Below, in pieces: positions 44,945-55,700 of a stretch of DNA of 64,000 nucleotides. How positions within the stretch are numbered: position 1 is the stretch's first letter; the number at the start of each line of letters is the position of its first letter. The DNA is taken from NCBI RefSeq assembly GCF_013328815.1, contig NZ_JABUHN010000002.1, positions 412,615-476,614 on the forward strand, read 5' to 3'. A model generated the notes under the pieces. The model did no database searches. It saw only the letters and a program-made list of their open reading frames with translations, and was not told the origin of the DNA. A program made the position numbers and the translations under genes. Source of the stretch: Tabrizicola fusiformis (GTDB lineage: Bacteria; Pseudomonadota; Alphaproteobacteria; Rhodobacterales; Rhodobacteraceae).

Positions 44945-45945
44945 TCTTCGGCGCTGTGCCGCTGGAGCGGGCGCTGGGCGCCATTCTGGCGCATTCGCTG
45001 CCGCTCGCGGGTGGGCGGCTGCGCAAGGGGGCGCTGCTGGGGGCCGAGGATCTGGCGCTGTTGCGCGCTGAAGGGGTGGACCACGTCACCGTGGCGCAAC
45101 TGGAGCCCGGCGATCTGGCCGAGGATGTGGCGGCGGCGCGGCTGGCGGCGGCGCTGGTGCCCGATCCGGCGGGGCAGGGGCTGCGGATCGGCCCGGCGGC
45201 CACCGGCCGGGTGAACCTGAACGCCGAAGGCCCCGGCGTGGTCGAGGTGGATGCCGAAGCGGTGCTGCGGCTGAACCGCATTCATCCGGCCATCACCCTT
45301 GCCACCCTCGCGCCGCTGACCCGGGTGACGGCGGGGACGCTGGCCGGAACCGTCAAGATCATCGCCTATGCCGTGCCCGAAGCCGCCCTTGCCGCCGCCT
45401 GCGACGCCGCCCGGGGCGCCTTGCGCCTGCGTCCGGTGCAGATGCAGACGGCGGGGCTGATCCTGACCGAAGTGCCCGGGCAGGAGGCAAAGCTGACCGC
45501 CAAGGGCCGCCGCGCGGTAGAGGCGCGGCTTTCCGCCTTGGGGATGGGTCTGGCCGGGGTCGCCGTGGTGCCGCATGACAGCGCCGCCCTTGCCGATGCG
45601 CTGCAAAGCCTGCCCGGCGACATCGCGCTGATCCTGACCGGCTCGGCCACCTCGGACCTTTACGACACGGCGCCGCAGGCGGTGCGGGCGGCGGGCGGCA
45701 CGGTGGCGCGGTTCGGAATGCCGGTTGATCCGGGCAATCTCTTGTTCCTTGGCGCCCAAGGCGGGCGCCCGGTGATCGGCCTGCCCGGCTGCGCCCGCAG
45801 CCCGGCGCTGAACGGCGCCGATTGGGTGCTGGAGCGGCTGGCCTGCGGGCTGGCGGTCGGCGATGACGACATCGCGGCAATGGGGGTGGGCGGGCTGCTC
45901 AAGGAAATCCCGACCCGCCCACATCTGCGCGAACCGCGGCGTTAA
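44941..45945 (+). CDS. Molybdopterin-binding (MoaB/Mog-fold) protein
   Basis: A 334-residue protein related to the MoeA/MogA molybdopterin-binding fold. The N-terminal half resembles MoeA-like scaffolds (FGAVPLERALGAILAHSLPL, GGRLRKGALLGAEDLALLRA). The C-terminal half has the cofactor-binding type motif DIALILTGSATSDLYDTAPQ, and then RFGMPVDPGNLLFLG and VIGLPGCARSPALNGADW. Such proteins accompany XdhC in aerobic molybdenum hydroxylase clusters and probably handle cytidylylated molybdopterin. The exact role is inferred. It overlaps xdhC at its start and rarD by four bases at its end. Confidence 0.8.
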   Translation: MIFGAVPLERALGAILAHSLPLAGGRLRKGALLGAEDLALLRAEGVDHVTVAQLEPGDLAEDVAAARLAAALVPDPAGQGLRIGPAATGRVNLNAEGPGVVEVDAEAVLRLNRIHPAITLATLAPLTRVTAGTLAGTVKIIAYAVPEAALAAACDAARGALRLRPVQMQTAGLILTEVPGQEAKLTAKGRRAVEARLSALGMGLAGVAVVPHDSAALADALQSLPGDIALILTGSATSDLYDTAPQAVRAAGGTVARFGMPVDPGNLLFLGAQGGRPVIGLPGCARSPALNGADWVLERLACGLAVGDDDIAAMGVGGLLKEIPTRPHLREPRR

Positions 45946-46844
45946 TGCCGGGCGCGCGCCTGCCGGATCAGTGACCAGGTGTAGATAACCAACGCCGCCC
46001 AGATCATCGGAAAGGCAATCGCCCGGGCGCGGCCGAACGGCTCTCCGAACAGGAAGACCGCCGTCAGAAAGATCATCGTCGGCGCGATATATTGCATGAT
46101 CCCGATGGTCGAAAGCCGCAAGAGCTTGGCCCCGTTGGCATAAAGCATCAGGGGCACCGCCGTCACCACGCCGCAGCCCGCCAAGAGCGCCGTCACGCCG
46201 GCCCCGCCGCCAAAGCTGCTCTGCCCGGTCGCCACCAGCCAGCCGCAATAGCCTATGGCCAGCGGCAGCAACAGCATCACCTCCAGCGTAAAGCCCTGAT
46301 TGGGCCCCAGCGGCAGCGATTTCTTGAAATAGGCATAAAAGCCCCAGGTCAGCGTCAGGCTCAGGGCGACGAGAGGCAGGCGCCCCTGCTCCCATGTCAG
46401 CATGGCCACCGCCACGGCGGCCAGCCCGATGGCCGCCCATTGCGCCGGGCGCAGCTTTTCGCCCAAAAGGACCGCGCCCAGAAACACGCTGAACAAGGGG
46501 TTGATGTAATAGCCCAGCGCCGCCTCAAGCGCATGGCCGGTCTGGATCGCCCAGACATAGATCGCCCAATTGACCGAGATCAGCGCCGCCGTGATCGCCG
46601 CCATCCCCAGAAGGCGCGGGTTGCGCAGGGCCGCGCGCAGATCGTCGGTGCGCCCCAGCCAGACCAGAATCGCCAGCGCCACCGGCACCGACCACAGGAT
46701 GCGGTGGGCCAGCACCTCCAGCGTCGGCACATCGGCCAGCGCCTTCATGTAAAGGGGCAGAAAGCCCCAAAGCAGATAGGCGGCCAAGGCATAGCCAAAG
46801 CCCTTCAGGCTGTCGCCGCTGTCAGGAGAGGAAGGTTGCGTCAT
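45942..46844 (-). CDS. rarD: EamA family transporter RarD
   Basis: A 300-residue inner-membrane protein with about ten membrane segments, of the drug/metabolite transporter superfamily. YALAAYLLWGFLPLYMKAL at the N-terminus, VNWAIYVWAIQTGHALEAAL and LGYYINPLFSVFLGAVLLGE are diagnostic of RarD. The protein was linked to chloramphenicol sensitivity in E. coli, but its substrate is not known. It is convergent with the molybdopterin-binding gene. Confidence 0.92.
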   Translation of the reverse strand: MTQPSSPDSGDSLKGFGYALAAYLLWGFLPLYMKALADVPTLEVLAHRILWSVPVALAILVWLGRTDDLRAALRNPRLLGMAAITAALISVNWAIYVWAIQTGHALEAALGYYINPLFSVFLGAVLLGEKLRPAQWAAIGLAAVAVAMLTWEQGRLPLVALSLTLTWGFYAYFKKSLPLGPNQGFTLEVMLLLPLAIGYCGWLVATGQSSFGGGAGVTALLAGCGVVTAVPLMLYANGAKLLRLSTIGIMQYIAPTMIFLTAVFLFGEPFGRARAIAFPMIWAALVIYTWSLIRQARARH

Positions 46845-46912
46845 GCCGCCTGCCTATCCGCTGGCCCCGCCGCTTTCCAATGCAAAGTTGTGACCCGAAC
46901 AATGCCGGTTCG

Positions 46913-47332
46913 TCATGCATCGGGCAGCGACCACCCCGGCGGGGCGAGGTCAAACCCGGCAAACCGGAACCCCGGCGAGACGGTGCAGGACACCAGCGTA
47001 TAGGCGCCCAGCGACCGCGCGGCCTGCCAATGGCCGGCGGGCACCACAATCTGCGGCGCCTCGCCCGCCAGAACATCGGGGCCAAGGCGGTGATGCCGGG
47101 CTGCTGTCTGACCCAGCGACAGGATCAGCGGCGCCCCGGCGTGCCAGAGCCAGATTTCATCGGCATCGACGCGGTGCCAGTGGCTGACCTCGCCGGCCCG
47201 CAGCAGGAACAGAATGGCGGTGCCGCTGGCCCGGCCCGCAACCTCGGGGCCGACCCAGGTCTGCCGATACCAGCCGCCCTCGGGATGCGGCTGCAAGTCC
47301 AGCCGCGCGATGATCTCTTCTGCCCGGTCCAT
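46913..47332 (-). CDS. Cupin domain protein (DUF985 family)
   Basis: A 139-residue single-domain cupin. LDLQPHPEGGWYRQTWVGPE near the N-terminus, FLLRAGEVSHWHRVDADEIW and VVPAGHWQAARSLGAYTLVS form the DUF985 pattern, with histidines that may hold a metal. The ATG at 47332 follows a purine-rich GGAAGGGGG. The frame extends further upstream only by overlapping the divergent oxidase gene. The enzyme activity is unknown; relatives are described as putative sugar epimerase-like cupins. Confidence 0.85.
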   Translation of the reverse strand: MDRAEEIIARLDLQPHPEGGWYRQTWVGPEVAGRASGTAILFLLRAGEVSHWHRVDADEIWLWHAGAPLILSLGQTAARHHRLGPDVLAGEAPQIVVPAGHWQAARSLGAYTLVSCTVSPGFRFAGFDLAPPGWSLPDA

Positions 47333-47378
47333 CCGGCCCCCTTCCGTTTGCCGCGCCAGAATGGCAGCATCGCCCCCC

Positions 47379-48461
47379 ATGACAAGTGCGCAAACCATTC
47401 TGATCCTTGGCGCCGGGCTGATCGGTGCCACCCTCGCCTGGCGGCTGGCCCGGGCGGGCCATGCCGTGACCGTGCTTGATGCGGGCCTGCCCGCCGGGGC
47501 CGCCTCGGGCCGCAGTTTCGGCTGGATCAATGCCAGCTATTTCGCCTGCGAAGCGCATTTTCACCTGCGCCACCGGGCGATGCAGGCGCATCACCGGATG
47601 GTGGCAGAACTGGGAGAGACCGGCCACCGCTGGACCGGCTGCCTGTGGTGGGAGGAAGAGGGGGCGGCGCTGGACCGCGCGGCAGGCGCGCTGACCGCGC
47701 TGGGCTATCCGCTGCACCGCCTGACCCGGGCCGAGGTTGCGGCGCGCGTGCCCGCGCTGGCCGCACCGCCCGAAGCGGCGCTTTGGTTTCCCGGCGAAGG
47801 CGCCGTCGATGCCGCCGCGCTGACCCGGCGGCTGTTGCAGGCGGCGGCGGATCACGGTGCGCGGCTCTGGTCCGGTTGCGCCGCGCGGCGGCTGATCGTC
47901 CGGGGCGGGCGTCTGGCGGGGGCGATGACGGATCAGGGGCCGGTCATGGCCGATCAGGTGGTGCTTTGCACCGGCACCGCCACGCCGGAACTGTTGGCCC
48001 CGCTGGGCCTGACCTTCCCTATGCTGGGCCGCCCGGGCCTGATCCTGCGCAGCCGCCCGGTGGCCGCCCGCATCGGCCCGATCCTTGCCAGCCCGGGGCA
48101 GGAACTGCGGCAGGATGGTGCGGGCCGCCTGCTTGCCCCCGCCAGTGCGGCGCATCAGGCCGACAGCGCCGAGAGGATCGCCGACCTGCCCGGCGCGCTG
48201 GCCGAAGCGACTTTGGCCCGCCTGCGCGCCCTGCTGCCCGGCTTGGGCATCGAGCCGGAAGAGGTGATCGCCGCCGACCGCCCGGTGCCGGGCGACGGGC
48301 TGCCCGCGCTGGGACCGCTGCCCGGGCTGGAGGGCGGCTGGCTGGCGGTGCTGCATTCGGGGGTGACACTGGCGCCTTTGGTGGGCGAGTTGCTGGCGGG
48401 CGAAATCGCGGGGCAACAGGCCGCCGAACTCGCGCCCTTCCGTCCGGCCCGGCTGATGTGA
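47379..48461 (+). CDS. FAD-dependent amine/amino-acid oxidoreductase (DAO family)
   Basis: A 360-residue flavoprotein. The N-terminal ILILGAGLIGATLAWRLARA binds FAD. GAASGRSFGWINASYF is typical of the DadA/glycine-oxidase group, and GDGLPALGPLPGLEGGWLAV, then HSGVTLAPLVGELLAGEI, is the C-terminal FAD-contact region. It probably oxidises a D-amino acid or secondary amine; the substrate is not determinable. An alternative in-frame ATG lies at 47361. It diverges from the cupin gene across only about 46 bases. Confidence 0.85.
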   Translation: MTSAQTILILGAGLIGATLAWRLARAGHAVTVLDAGLPAGAASGRSFGWINASYFACEAHFHLRHRAMQAHHRMVAELGETGHRWTGCLWWEEEGAALDRAAGALTALGYPLHRLTRAEVAARVPALAAPPEAALWFPGEGAVDAAALTRRLLQAAADHGARLWSGCAARRLIVRGGRLAGAMTDQGPVMADQVVLCTGTATPELLAPLGLTFPMLGRPGLILRSRPVAARIGPILASPGQELRQDGAGRLLAPASAAHQADSAERIADLPGALAEATLARLRALLPGLGIEPEEVIAADRPVPGDGLPALGPLPGLEGGWLAVLHSGVTLAPLVGELLAGEIAGQQAAELAPFRPARLM

Positions 48462-48463
48462 AA

Positions 48464-48483
48464 GGGGCGCCCGCAGGCGCCCC
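48464..48483. terminator. GC-rich stem between the DAO gene and enolase
   Basis: GGGGCGCC (48464-48471) pairs with GGCGCCCC (48476-48483) around CGCA, in the gap between convergent genes. AAAATT follows on the plus strand. It probably ends transcription of the oxidase gene together with the palindromes that follow. Confidence 0.55.
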
Positions 48484-48484
48484 C

Positions 48485-48527
48485 AAAATTCTTCGAAGAA
48501 TTTTGCAAGGATTTTGGAAAATCCTTG
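48485..48527. repeat. Two AT-rich palindromes downstream of enolase
   Basis: AAAATTCTTCGAAGAATTTT (48485-48504) is a perfect 20-base palindrome centred on TTCGAA. CAAGGATTTT (48506-48515) and AAAATCCTTG (48518-48527) form a second perfect inverted repeat one base later. Same family as 19577-19633 and 56529-56570. The location between convergent stops suggests a bidirectional terminator. Confidence 0.8.
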
Positions 48528-48536
48528 GCCCTTCCG

Positions 48537-49970
<1,434 letters not shown>

Positions 49971-50873
49971 TCAGGGCCGGCCGGCCTCTTTCAGCCGCCG
50001 TGCGCGCTCGCGCGCAAAGGCGTAAAGACCCGATCCCACGACGATGGCGGCCCCGATCAGCGTGGTCAGGCTTGGCCGTTCGCCAAGGAAGATCATGGCG
50101 ACCAGCAGCGCAAAGACCAGCCTTGTATAGCGGAAGGGGGCGACCACCGAAACCTCGCCCAGCCGCATCGCGGCCACCACCGCGTAATAGCCGAAAAGCC
50201 CCATCACCAGCGCCCCCGACAGGCCCAGCCATTGGCCCGGCGTCGGCACCACGAAGGACTGGCCCATCACGGCCATCAGCCCGGCCCCCGCAGGCACCAG
50301 CGCCAGATAGGCCCAGGTTGCCACCTGGAACGTGCCGATCCGCGCGGGCATGGCGCGGGTGGCCAGATCGCGCGCCGCCAGCACCACCACGCAGGCCACG
50401 GTAAATAGCCCGGTCGGGTCAAAGGCCGCATCCCAGGGCGACAGGATGACCATGACCCCGGCGAACCCCGCAAGGATCGAGGCCCAGCGTCGCCAGCCCA
50501 CGGTTTCGCCCAGAAACAGCGCCGCCCCGGCGGTGACCACCAGCGGCGATGCCTGCAACAGCGCCGAGGTCATCGACAGGGGCGCAAAGGCCAGCGCGAC
50601 GATATACAGCACCGCCGCCGCCGCTTCGGAGAGGTTGCGCAGCAAAGGCACACCGTGCAGCGCGTCAAGGCTGAGGATGGCCTGCCGCCGCGAGGCCGCC
50701 AGAATCCAGAACACCACCGCGCCGAACCCGCCGGTCAGCATCAGCACCTCGCCCGGCGGCAAGGCTTCGGCGGCGCGTTTCAGGAACAGGTCTTCGACGG
50801 CGAAAAACGCCATCGAGCCAGTCATCAGGGCGGCGGCGCGGGTGTTTTCGCGGCTGGTTTCGGCGGATGTCAC
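49971..50873 (-). CDS. DMT superfamily (EamA) transporter
   Basis: A 300-residue inner-membrane protein with ten predicted segments in two EamA repeats. Features include ALMTGSMAFFAVEDLFLKRA at the N-terminus, LAFAPLSMTSALLQASPLVV with the conserved end-of-repeat LFLGETVGWRRWASI, and VAPFRYTRLVFALLVAMIFL, then GERPSLTTLIGAAIVV at the end of repeat two. The substrate is unknown. The ATG overlaps the fur stop, so it is the second gene of a fur operon; a metal- or metabolite-related role is possible but unproven. Confidence 0.85.
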   Translation of the reverse strand: MTSAETSRENTRAAALMTGSMAFFAVEDLFLKRAAEALPPGEVLMLTGGFGAVVFWILAASRRQAILSLDALHGVPLLRNLSEAAAAVLYIVALAFAPLSMTSALLQASPLVVTAGAALFLGETVGWRRWASILAGFAGVMVILSPWDAAFDPTGLFTVACVVVLAARDLATRAMPARIGTFQVATWAYLALVPAGAGLMAVMGQSFVVPTPGQWLGLSGALVMGLFGYYAVVAAMRLGEVSVVAPFRYTRLVFALLVAMIFLGERPSLTTLIGAAIVVGSGLYAFARERARRLKEAGRP

Positions 50874-51289
50874 GCCTTGTCCGCCTTGCTCAACGGCACC
50901 GCCAGCAGTTCAAGCCGGTGCCCGATCAGCCGGTAACCCAGCCGGGCGGCAATCTTTTCCTGCAGCGCCTCGATCTCTGGATCGACAAATTCGATCACGG
51001 CGCCAGTGGACACGTCGATGAGGTGGTCATGGTGGTCGCGTTCGGCATCTTCATAGCGCGCACGGCCATCGCCGAACTCCAGCTTTTCCAGAATTCCCGC
51101 CTCTTCCAGCAGCTTGACCGTGCGGTAGACCGTCGCCAGCGAGATGCGCGGGTCCACGGCGCTGGCGCGGGCATACAGTTCTTCCACGTCGGGGTGGTCG
51201 TCGGCCTCGCCGATGACGCGGGCCAGCACGCGGCGCTGGTCGGTCATGCGCAGGCCCTTGGCTTCGCAGCGGCCGATGATGTCGGTCAT
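50870..51289 (-). CDS. fur: Fur family metal-responsive regulator (Fur/Mur type)
   Basis: A 139-residue repressor. The winged-helix DNA-binding domain contains GLRMTDQRRVLARVI and the recognition helix ISLATVYRTVKLLEEAG. The dimerisation/metal domain has FGDGRARYEDAERDHHDHLI with the His-rich regulatory site. There are no CxxC zinc pairs, as in alphaproteobacterial Fur/Mur, which often responds to manganese. The EALQEKIAARLGYRLIGHRL end matches that group rather than Irr or Zur, though this is judged by eye. It is followed by an overlapping EamA transporter gene. Confidence 0.9.
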   Translation of the reverse strand: MTDIIGRCEAKGLRMTDQRRVLARVIGEADDHPDVEELYARASAVDPRISLATVYRTVKLLEEAGILEKLEFGDGRARYEDAERDHHDHLIDVSTGAVIEFVDPEIEALQEKIAARLGYRLIGHRLELLAVPLSKADKA

Positions 51290-51471
51290 GTCTGGCCCCC
51301 TTGTCGTCGCCTGCCCCTTGCGCCCCCTTAGCCCAAGCCGGGGCGGCAGGGCCAGCGGTTTTCGCGCCCCGACTTCGCGGCTACGTCACGGCTTGACACT
51401 CCCGGGGGGCGGGCAAAGGGTGGCGCCGGATCGCGGGACAGGCGGGCAGGAACGGCGGGCAGGGGACGGCA

Positions 51472-52350
51472 ATGCGCAAGGATCGGCTGGACGGCACAGG
51501 GTTTGCGGCCCTTCTGGGGGTGACGCTGTTGCTGGCCGTGAACCAGATCATCGTGAAAGAGGTCAATCAGGGCCTGCAGCCGGTGTTCTTTGCCGGGGCG
51601 CGGTCGGCGCTGGCCACGATCTTTGTCTGGGCCTGGCTGCGCCACCGCGGGCTGTGGGGGCGGGTGACACTGGCCGACCTTGGCCCCGGGCTGGCGATCG
51701 GGGCGGTCTTTGCGGTCGAGTTCATGGCGCTGTTTCTGGCGCTGGACCTGACGGCGGTGGGCCGCGCCTCGGTGATCTTCTATTCCATGCCGGTCTGGAT
51801 GGGCATTCTGGGCCATTTCTGGCTGCCGGGCGAACGGCTGACCCCGATCCGCGCGCTGGGCCTTCTTCTGGCCTTTGCTGGCACGGCGTGGGCCATCCTG
51901 TCGCGCAATCCGCAGGGGCAGGGCAATCTCTGGGGTGATCTTTGCGCGCTGGCGGGGGCGATGGGCTGGGCCGGCACCGCCTTTCTGGCCCGTAAGACCC
52001 GGCTGCGCGAAGCCGGACCCGAGGTGCAGCTTTTCTGGATGGTCCTTGTCTCGACGCCGCTGATGCTGCTGGCGGCCCCGTTTTTTGGGCCTTTGCTGCG
52101 CGAGGTGACGCCGATGCATTGGGTCTGGCTGGTGTTTCAGGCTTCGGTCGTGGTGGCCGGAGGCTTCATCTCGTGGCTCTGGCTGCTGTCGGTTTATCCC
52201 ACGACGACGGTGGCCAGCTTTTCCTTCCTGACGCCGCTCTTCGCCATCGCCCTTGGCCATCTGGTGTTTGGCGAGGCGCTGGTGCCCGGGCTTTTGGGGG
52301 CTGCGATTCTGGTGGGGGCGGGGATCGCCCTGATCAACCGCCGCGTGTAG
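51472..52350 (+). CDS. DMT superfamily (EamA) transporter
   Basis: A 292-residue inner-membrane protein with ten hydrophobic segments. Typical EamA features are FAALLGVTLLLAVNQIIVKE, ALDLTAVGRASVIFYSMPVW and the second-repeat FLTPLFAIALGHLVFGEAL. It is distinct from the transporter at 49971-50873 and diverges from fur. Solute unknown. A mismatched inverted repeat downstream (from 52350, GCGGGCAGATTCGCGG, to 52429, CCGCAAATCTGCCGC) may help end its transcript. Confidence 0.85.
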   Translation: MRKDRLDGTGFAALLGVTLLLAVNQIIVKEVNQGLQPVFFAGARSALATIFVWAWLRHRGLWGRVTLADLGPGLAIGAVFAVEFMALFLALDLTAVGRASVIFYSMPVWMGILGHFWLPGERLTPIRALGLLLAFAGTAWAILSRNPQGQGNLWGDLCALAGAMGWAGTAFLARKTRLREAGPEVQLFWMVLVSTPLMLLAAPFFGPLLREVTPMHWVWLVFQASVVVAGGFISWLWLLSVYPTTTVASFSFLTPLFAIALGHLVFGEALVPGLLGAAILVGAGIALINRRV

Positions 52351-52788
52351 GCGGGCAGATTCGCGGCGCCGCAGGCCACGGGCACTTCATGCGCCACCGC
52401 AGCCAAGCCCCGCAAATCTGCCGCTTCCATGGCAAATTGGCGCGGTTTGCCGCCGCGCATCCCGCCGCTTGCCCCTGCGTCACCCTCACGGCGGCGTTAC
52501 ACAGCCCGTAGACCGGCCTGCTGCGTCAAGCACAAAATCTGGTGGGTAAGTCTAAAAAAACCGTTGATGCCGTCCGCACTTTGCGACAGTTTGACGAAGC
52601 AGGCCGAAACCCCACAAGATATAGTAGGGCCGGGAGAGCAGACCACATCGCAACAGCGGCACCGGGCAACAGGTGCAAACCCCCGAGGGCGAAGGCTGTC
52701 GGGTGGCTGGCATGTGTCTGTCCTGCAAGGGGATTTTGATATCGGACGGGGCACAGATCCCCGCCGCAACCAAACGGAGACGGGGCAG
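52351..52788 (+). other. Long structured leader and promoter region of nrdJ
   Basis: This 438-base gap has no convincing gene. After the mismatched inverted repeat ending near 52429 come two NrdR-box-like sites (52531-52545 and 52613-52627). Three short hairpins follow: GCACC/GGTGC at 52659-52676, CCCGA/TCGGG at 52682-52703, and CGGGG/CCCCG at 52747-52763, the last just before the ribosome-binding site ACGGAGACGG. The leader contains AGGTGCAAAC, but the full cobalamin-riboswitch core could not be matched. Confidence 0.5.
52531..52627 (+). promoter_or_regulatory. Pair of NrdR-box-like sites upstream of nrdJ
   Basis: CACAAAATCTGGTGG (52531-52545) and CACAAGATATAGTAG (52613-52627) agree at 11 of 15 positions and resemble the ACAC(A)xATATaGTGT form of NrdR sites. 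Paired sites are typical for NrdR. Their starts are 82 bases apart, close to eight helical turns. NrdR repression of this reductase is the expected regulation, inferred from family knowledge. Confidence 0.45.
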
Positions 52789-55700
52789 ATGAAGATCGAG
52801 CGCAAGTTCACCACCGAAGCTGCGGGCGCCTATGGCGCCATGGAATTCACCCGCACCACCTCGGAAATCCGCAACCCCGATGGCAAGGTGGTGTTCAAGA
52901 ACGATGCCGTCGAAGTGCCCGCAGGCTGGAGCCAAGTGGCCTCGGATGTGCTGGCGCAGAAATACTTCCGCAAGGCGGGCGTCCCGGCCCGGCTGAAGCG
53001 CGTGCGTGAAGACGGCGTGCCGAAATTCCTCTGGCGCTCGGTCCCCGACAAGCAGGCGTTGCACGAACTGCCCGCCGAAGAGCGTTTCGTGGGCGAGACC
53101 AGCGCCAAGCAGGTGTTCGACCGTCTGGCAGGTGCCTGGGCCTATTGGGGCTGGAAGGGCGGCTATTTCTCGACCGAGGCCGATGCCCGCGCCTATTACG
53201 ACGAAATGCGCTTCATGCTGGCCCGGCAGATGGCCGCCCCGAACTCGCCCCAGTGGTTCAACACCGGGCTGCATTGGGCTTATGGCGTCGATGGCCCGGC
53301 GCAGGGGCATTACTATGTGGATCACAAGACAGGCACGCTGACCAAATCCGACAGCGCCTATGAACATCCCCAGCCGCACGCCTGCTTCATTCAGTCGGTT
53401 TCGGACGATCTGGTGAACGAAGGCGGCATCATGGACCTCTGGGTGCGTGAGGCGCGCCTCTTCAAATACGGCTCGGGCACCGGCACCAACTTCTCCTCGC
53501 TGCGCGGGGAAGGGGAGAAGCTGTCGGGCGGCGGCAAATCCTCGGGCCTGATGGGCTTCCTCAAGATCGGCGACCGTGCAGCGGGCGCCATCAAATCGGG
53601 CGGCACCACGCGGCGCGCGGCCAAGATGGTGATCTGCGACATGGATCACCCCGATATCGAACAGTTCATCAACTGGAAGGTCATCGAAGAACAGAAGGTC
53701 GCCAGCCTTGTCGCCGGGTCCAAGGCGCATGAAGCCCGACTGAACGACATCTTCGCCGCGATCCGCCAATGGGACGGTTCGTCGGAAGCCTCGGTTGATC
53801 CGGCAAAGAACCCGGCGCTGAAATCCGCGATCAAGGCCGCCAAGAAGGCGATGATCCCCGACACCTATACCAACCGCGTGCTGCAATATGCGCGGCAGGG
53901 TTTCACCTCGATCGAATTCCCCACCTATGACACGGATTGGGATTCCGAAGCCTATATCACCGTCTCGGGCCAGAACTCGAACAACTCGGTCCGCGTGACC
54001 GACGCCTTCCTGCGCGCCGTCAGGGAAGACCTGCCGTGGGAGCTGATCCGCCGCACCGACGGCAAGGTGGCGAAAACCGTTTCCGCGCGTGAGCTGTGGG
54101 ACCAGATCGGCCATGCCGCCTGGGCCTGCGCCGATCCGGGCATCCAGTTCCACGACACGGTGAACGCCTGGCACACCTGCCCGGAAGACGGGCCGATCCG
54201 CGGCTCGAACCCCTGCTCGGAATACATGTTCCTCGATGACACGGCCTGCAACCTGGCCTCGATGAACCTGCTGACCTTCTTCCACAGCGGCAAGTTCGAT
54301 GCCGAAGCCTATATCCATGCCTCGCGCCTCTGGACAGTGACGCTGGAAGTGTCGGTGATGATGGCGCAATTCCCGTCCAAGGAAATCGCGCAACTTTCCT
54401 ATGACTTCCGCACCCTTGGCCTTGGCTATGCCAATATCGGCGGCCTTCTGATGAACATGGGGCTGGGCTATGACAGCCGCGAAGGCCGTGCTCTTTGCGG
54501 TGCGCTGACCGCGATCATGACCGGGGTTGCCTATGCCACTTCGGCCGAAATGGCGCGCGAGCTGGGCGCCTTCCCGGGGTATGAGCGTAACGCGGCCCAT
54601 ATGCTGCGCGTGATCCGCAACCACCGCGCCGCCGCCTGGAGCCGCGATTCCTATGAAGAGGTGAACGTCAATCCGGTGGCGCTGGATGCCGCTGCCTGCC
54701 CGGACCAGACGCTGGTGACGCTGGCCCGTTCCGCCTGGGACGAGGCGCTGGAGCTGGGGCAGCAACACGGCTTCCGCAACGCGCAGACCACGGTGATCGC
54801 GCCGACCGGCACCATCGGCCTTGTGATGGATTGCGACACCACCGGGATCGAACCCGATTTCGCGCTGGTGAAGTTCAAGAAGCTGGCCGGTGGCGGCTAC
54901 TTCAAGATCATCAACCAATCGGTTCCGGCGGCACTGGAAAAGCTGGGCTATTCCACCGCGCAGGCGGCGGAAATCGTGGCCTATGCCGTGGGCCACGGCT
55001 CGATCGGCAATTGCCCGGGGATCAACACCACCTCGCTGGTCGGCCACGGCTTTGGCGCCCGCGAGTTGGAAAAGATCGAGGCGGCGCTGCCCTCGGCCTT
55101 CGACATCCGCTTTGTCTTCAACCAGTGGACGCTGGGCGAGGATTTCTGCAAGGGCAGCCTCGGCATCCCGGCGGACAAGCTGGCCGATCCGACCTTTGAC
55201 CTTCTGCGCCACCTTGGGTTCACCAAGGCCCAGATCGACGCGGCCAATGACCATGTTTGCGGCACGATGACGCTGGAAGGCGCGCCCTTCCTGAAGAAGG
55301 AACACTATTCGGTCTTCGATTGCGCCAATCCCTGCGGCAAGACCGGCAAGCGCTTCCTCTCTGTGGACAGCCACATTTATATGATGGCGGCGGCGCAGTC
55401 GTTCATTTCGGGCGCGATTTCCAAGACGATCAACATGCCGAACTCGGCCAGCATCGAAGAAACGCTGGCGGCCTATGAACTGTCGCATTCGCTGGGCATC
55501 AAGGCCAATGCGCTCTACCGCGACGGCTCGAAACTGTCGCAGCCGCTGGCTTCGGCGCTGATCGAGGATGATGAAGAGGCCGAAGAGATCCTCGCCACCG
55601 GCTCCGCGCAGGAAAAGGCGGCGGTGATCGCCGAAAAGATCGTCGAGAAGATCATCATCAAGGAAGTGATCCGCACCAACCGCGAAAAGCTGCCGGAACG

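Noticed and set aside
52640..52760. Cobalamin riboswitch in the nrdJ leader
   Set aside because: AGGTGCAAAC and a following CTGTC are suggestive, but the conserved B12-box core and its spacing could not be matched by eye.
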